A DNA stretch of 64,000 nucleotides from Bacteroidales bacterium (GTDB lineage Bacteria > Bacteroidota > Bacteroidia > Bacteroidales > UBA932), in the NCBI GenBank assembly GCA_017501525.1, contig JAFVWT010000016.1, forward strand, positions 41,582 through 105,581, written 5' to 3'. The notes beneath the pieces are model-generated. The model was not told the DNA's origin and did no database searches. It saw only the letters and a program-made list of their open reading frames with translations. This document shows, in pieces, positions 63,924-64,000 of the stretch (its first letter is position 1; every line of letters starts with the position of its first letter). Both the position numbers and the translations under genes were made by a program.

Positions 63924-64000
63924 ATGAAGAACTGGGCGTTTTGTGTATTATTTAAGATGAATCATTTTGGGGTAGCAAAAAATAAAGTAAGCAAAAATAG
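63924..64000 (+). other. Open frame running off the right end (possible gene start)
   Basis: ATG 63924 opens a frame of 25 codons, MKNWAFCVLF then KMNHFGVAK and NKVSKN, that continues past the end. A short FxVLF-like opening occurs in Bacteroidota tyrosine recombinases, and tRNA 3' ends are common integration sites, but 25 residues are not enough to decide. Confidence 0.2.

Overview
The window is chromosomal DNA from a member of the Bacteroidota, most likely order Bacteroidales. Evidence: AT-rich sequence; many promoters of the Bacteroidota sigma type (-33 TTTG, -7 TAnnTTTG); start codons mostly without Shine-Dalgarno sequences; families typical of the order (DUF6562 surface lipoproteins, DUF3078, DUF4783, DUF4369, WbqC, the fused glycogen synthase/phosphorylase). 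Most genes are conserved housekeeping genes. There are no rRNA genes, no CRISPR array and no insertion sequence; one tRNA-Ser(TGA) lies near the right end.

Layout. 1-7.7 kb: end of lpxC, lpxA, wbqC-like gene, outer-membrane protein, Tyr/Trp-rich lipoprotein, proS, a conserved unknown gene and a DUF3078 barrel. 7.9-9.3 kb: tilS. 9.3-15 kb: a probable invertible promoter in front of two tandem paralogous DUF6562 surface lipoproteins. 15-24.6 kb: zinc-ribbon membrane protein, lptB and dnaX (minus), unknown exported protein, M16 peptidase, O-methyltransferase, sigma-54-type response regulator without a DNA-binding domain, cmk, ispH, efp. 24.7-28.8 kb: a 1193-residue sensor kinase behind rlmH. 29-33.6 kb: DUF4783 protein, then the operon engB-prs-nadE-(88 aa)-der. 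34-48.3 kb: a tightly packed run xseA-xseB-porin-glgB-debranching enzyme-GT4-GH57-GT3/GT35 fusion-ribF, i.e. a full glycogen metabolism set. 48.6-52.2 kb: small membrane protein, greA, HIT protein, thioredoxin-fold lipoprotein, tsaB. 52.2-57.8 kb: a peptide-secretion locus. 58-63.9 kb: cvpA, ileS, guanine deaminase, DksA-like protein, lspA, tRNA-Ser.

Three things deserve attention. First, 54898-57445 on the minus strand holds two unannotated 55-59 residue genes with matching 18-residue double-glycine leaders (...YGG). They sit directly behind a C39-peptidase ABC exporter and ahead of TolC and HlyD-type genes, forming a complete type I export system for two related amphipathic peptides. Second, a perfect 21-bp inverted repeat (9346-9366 / 9535-9555) encloses a consensus promoter pointing at the surface lipoprotein genes, which is the architecture of Bacteroides phase-variable promoters. 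Third, four intergenic loci (upstream of cmk, engB, the 146-aa gene at 48568, and ileS) carry one family of about 81-87 bp repeats. Each terminal copy supplies a full -33/-7 promoter to the next gene, and the hairpins keep pairing through compensatory changes.
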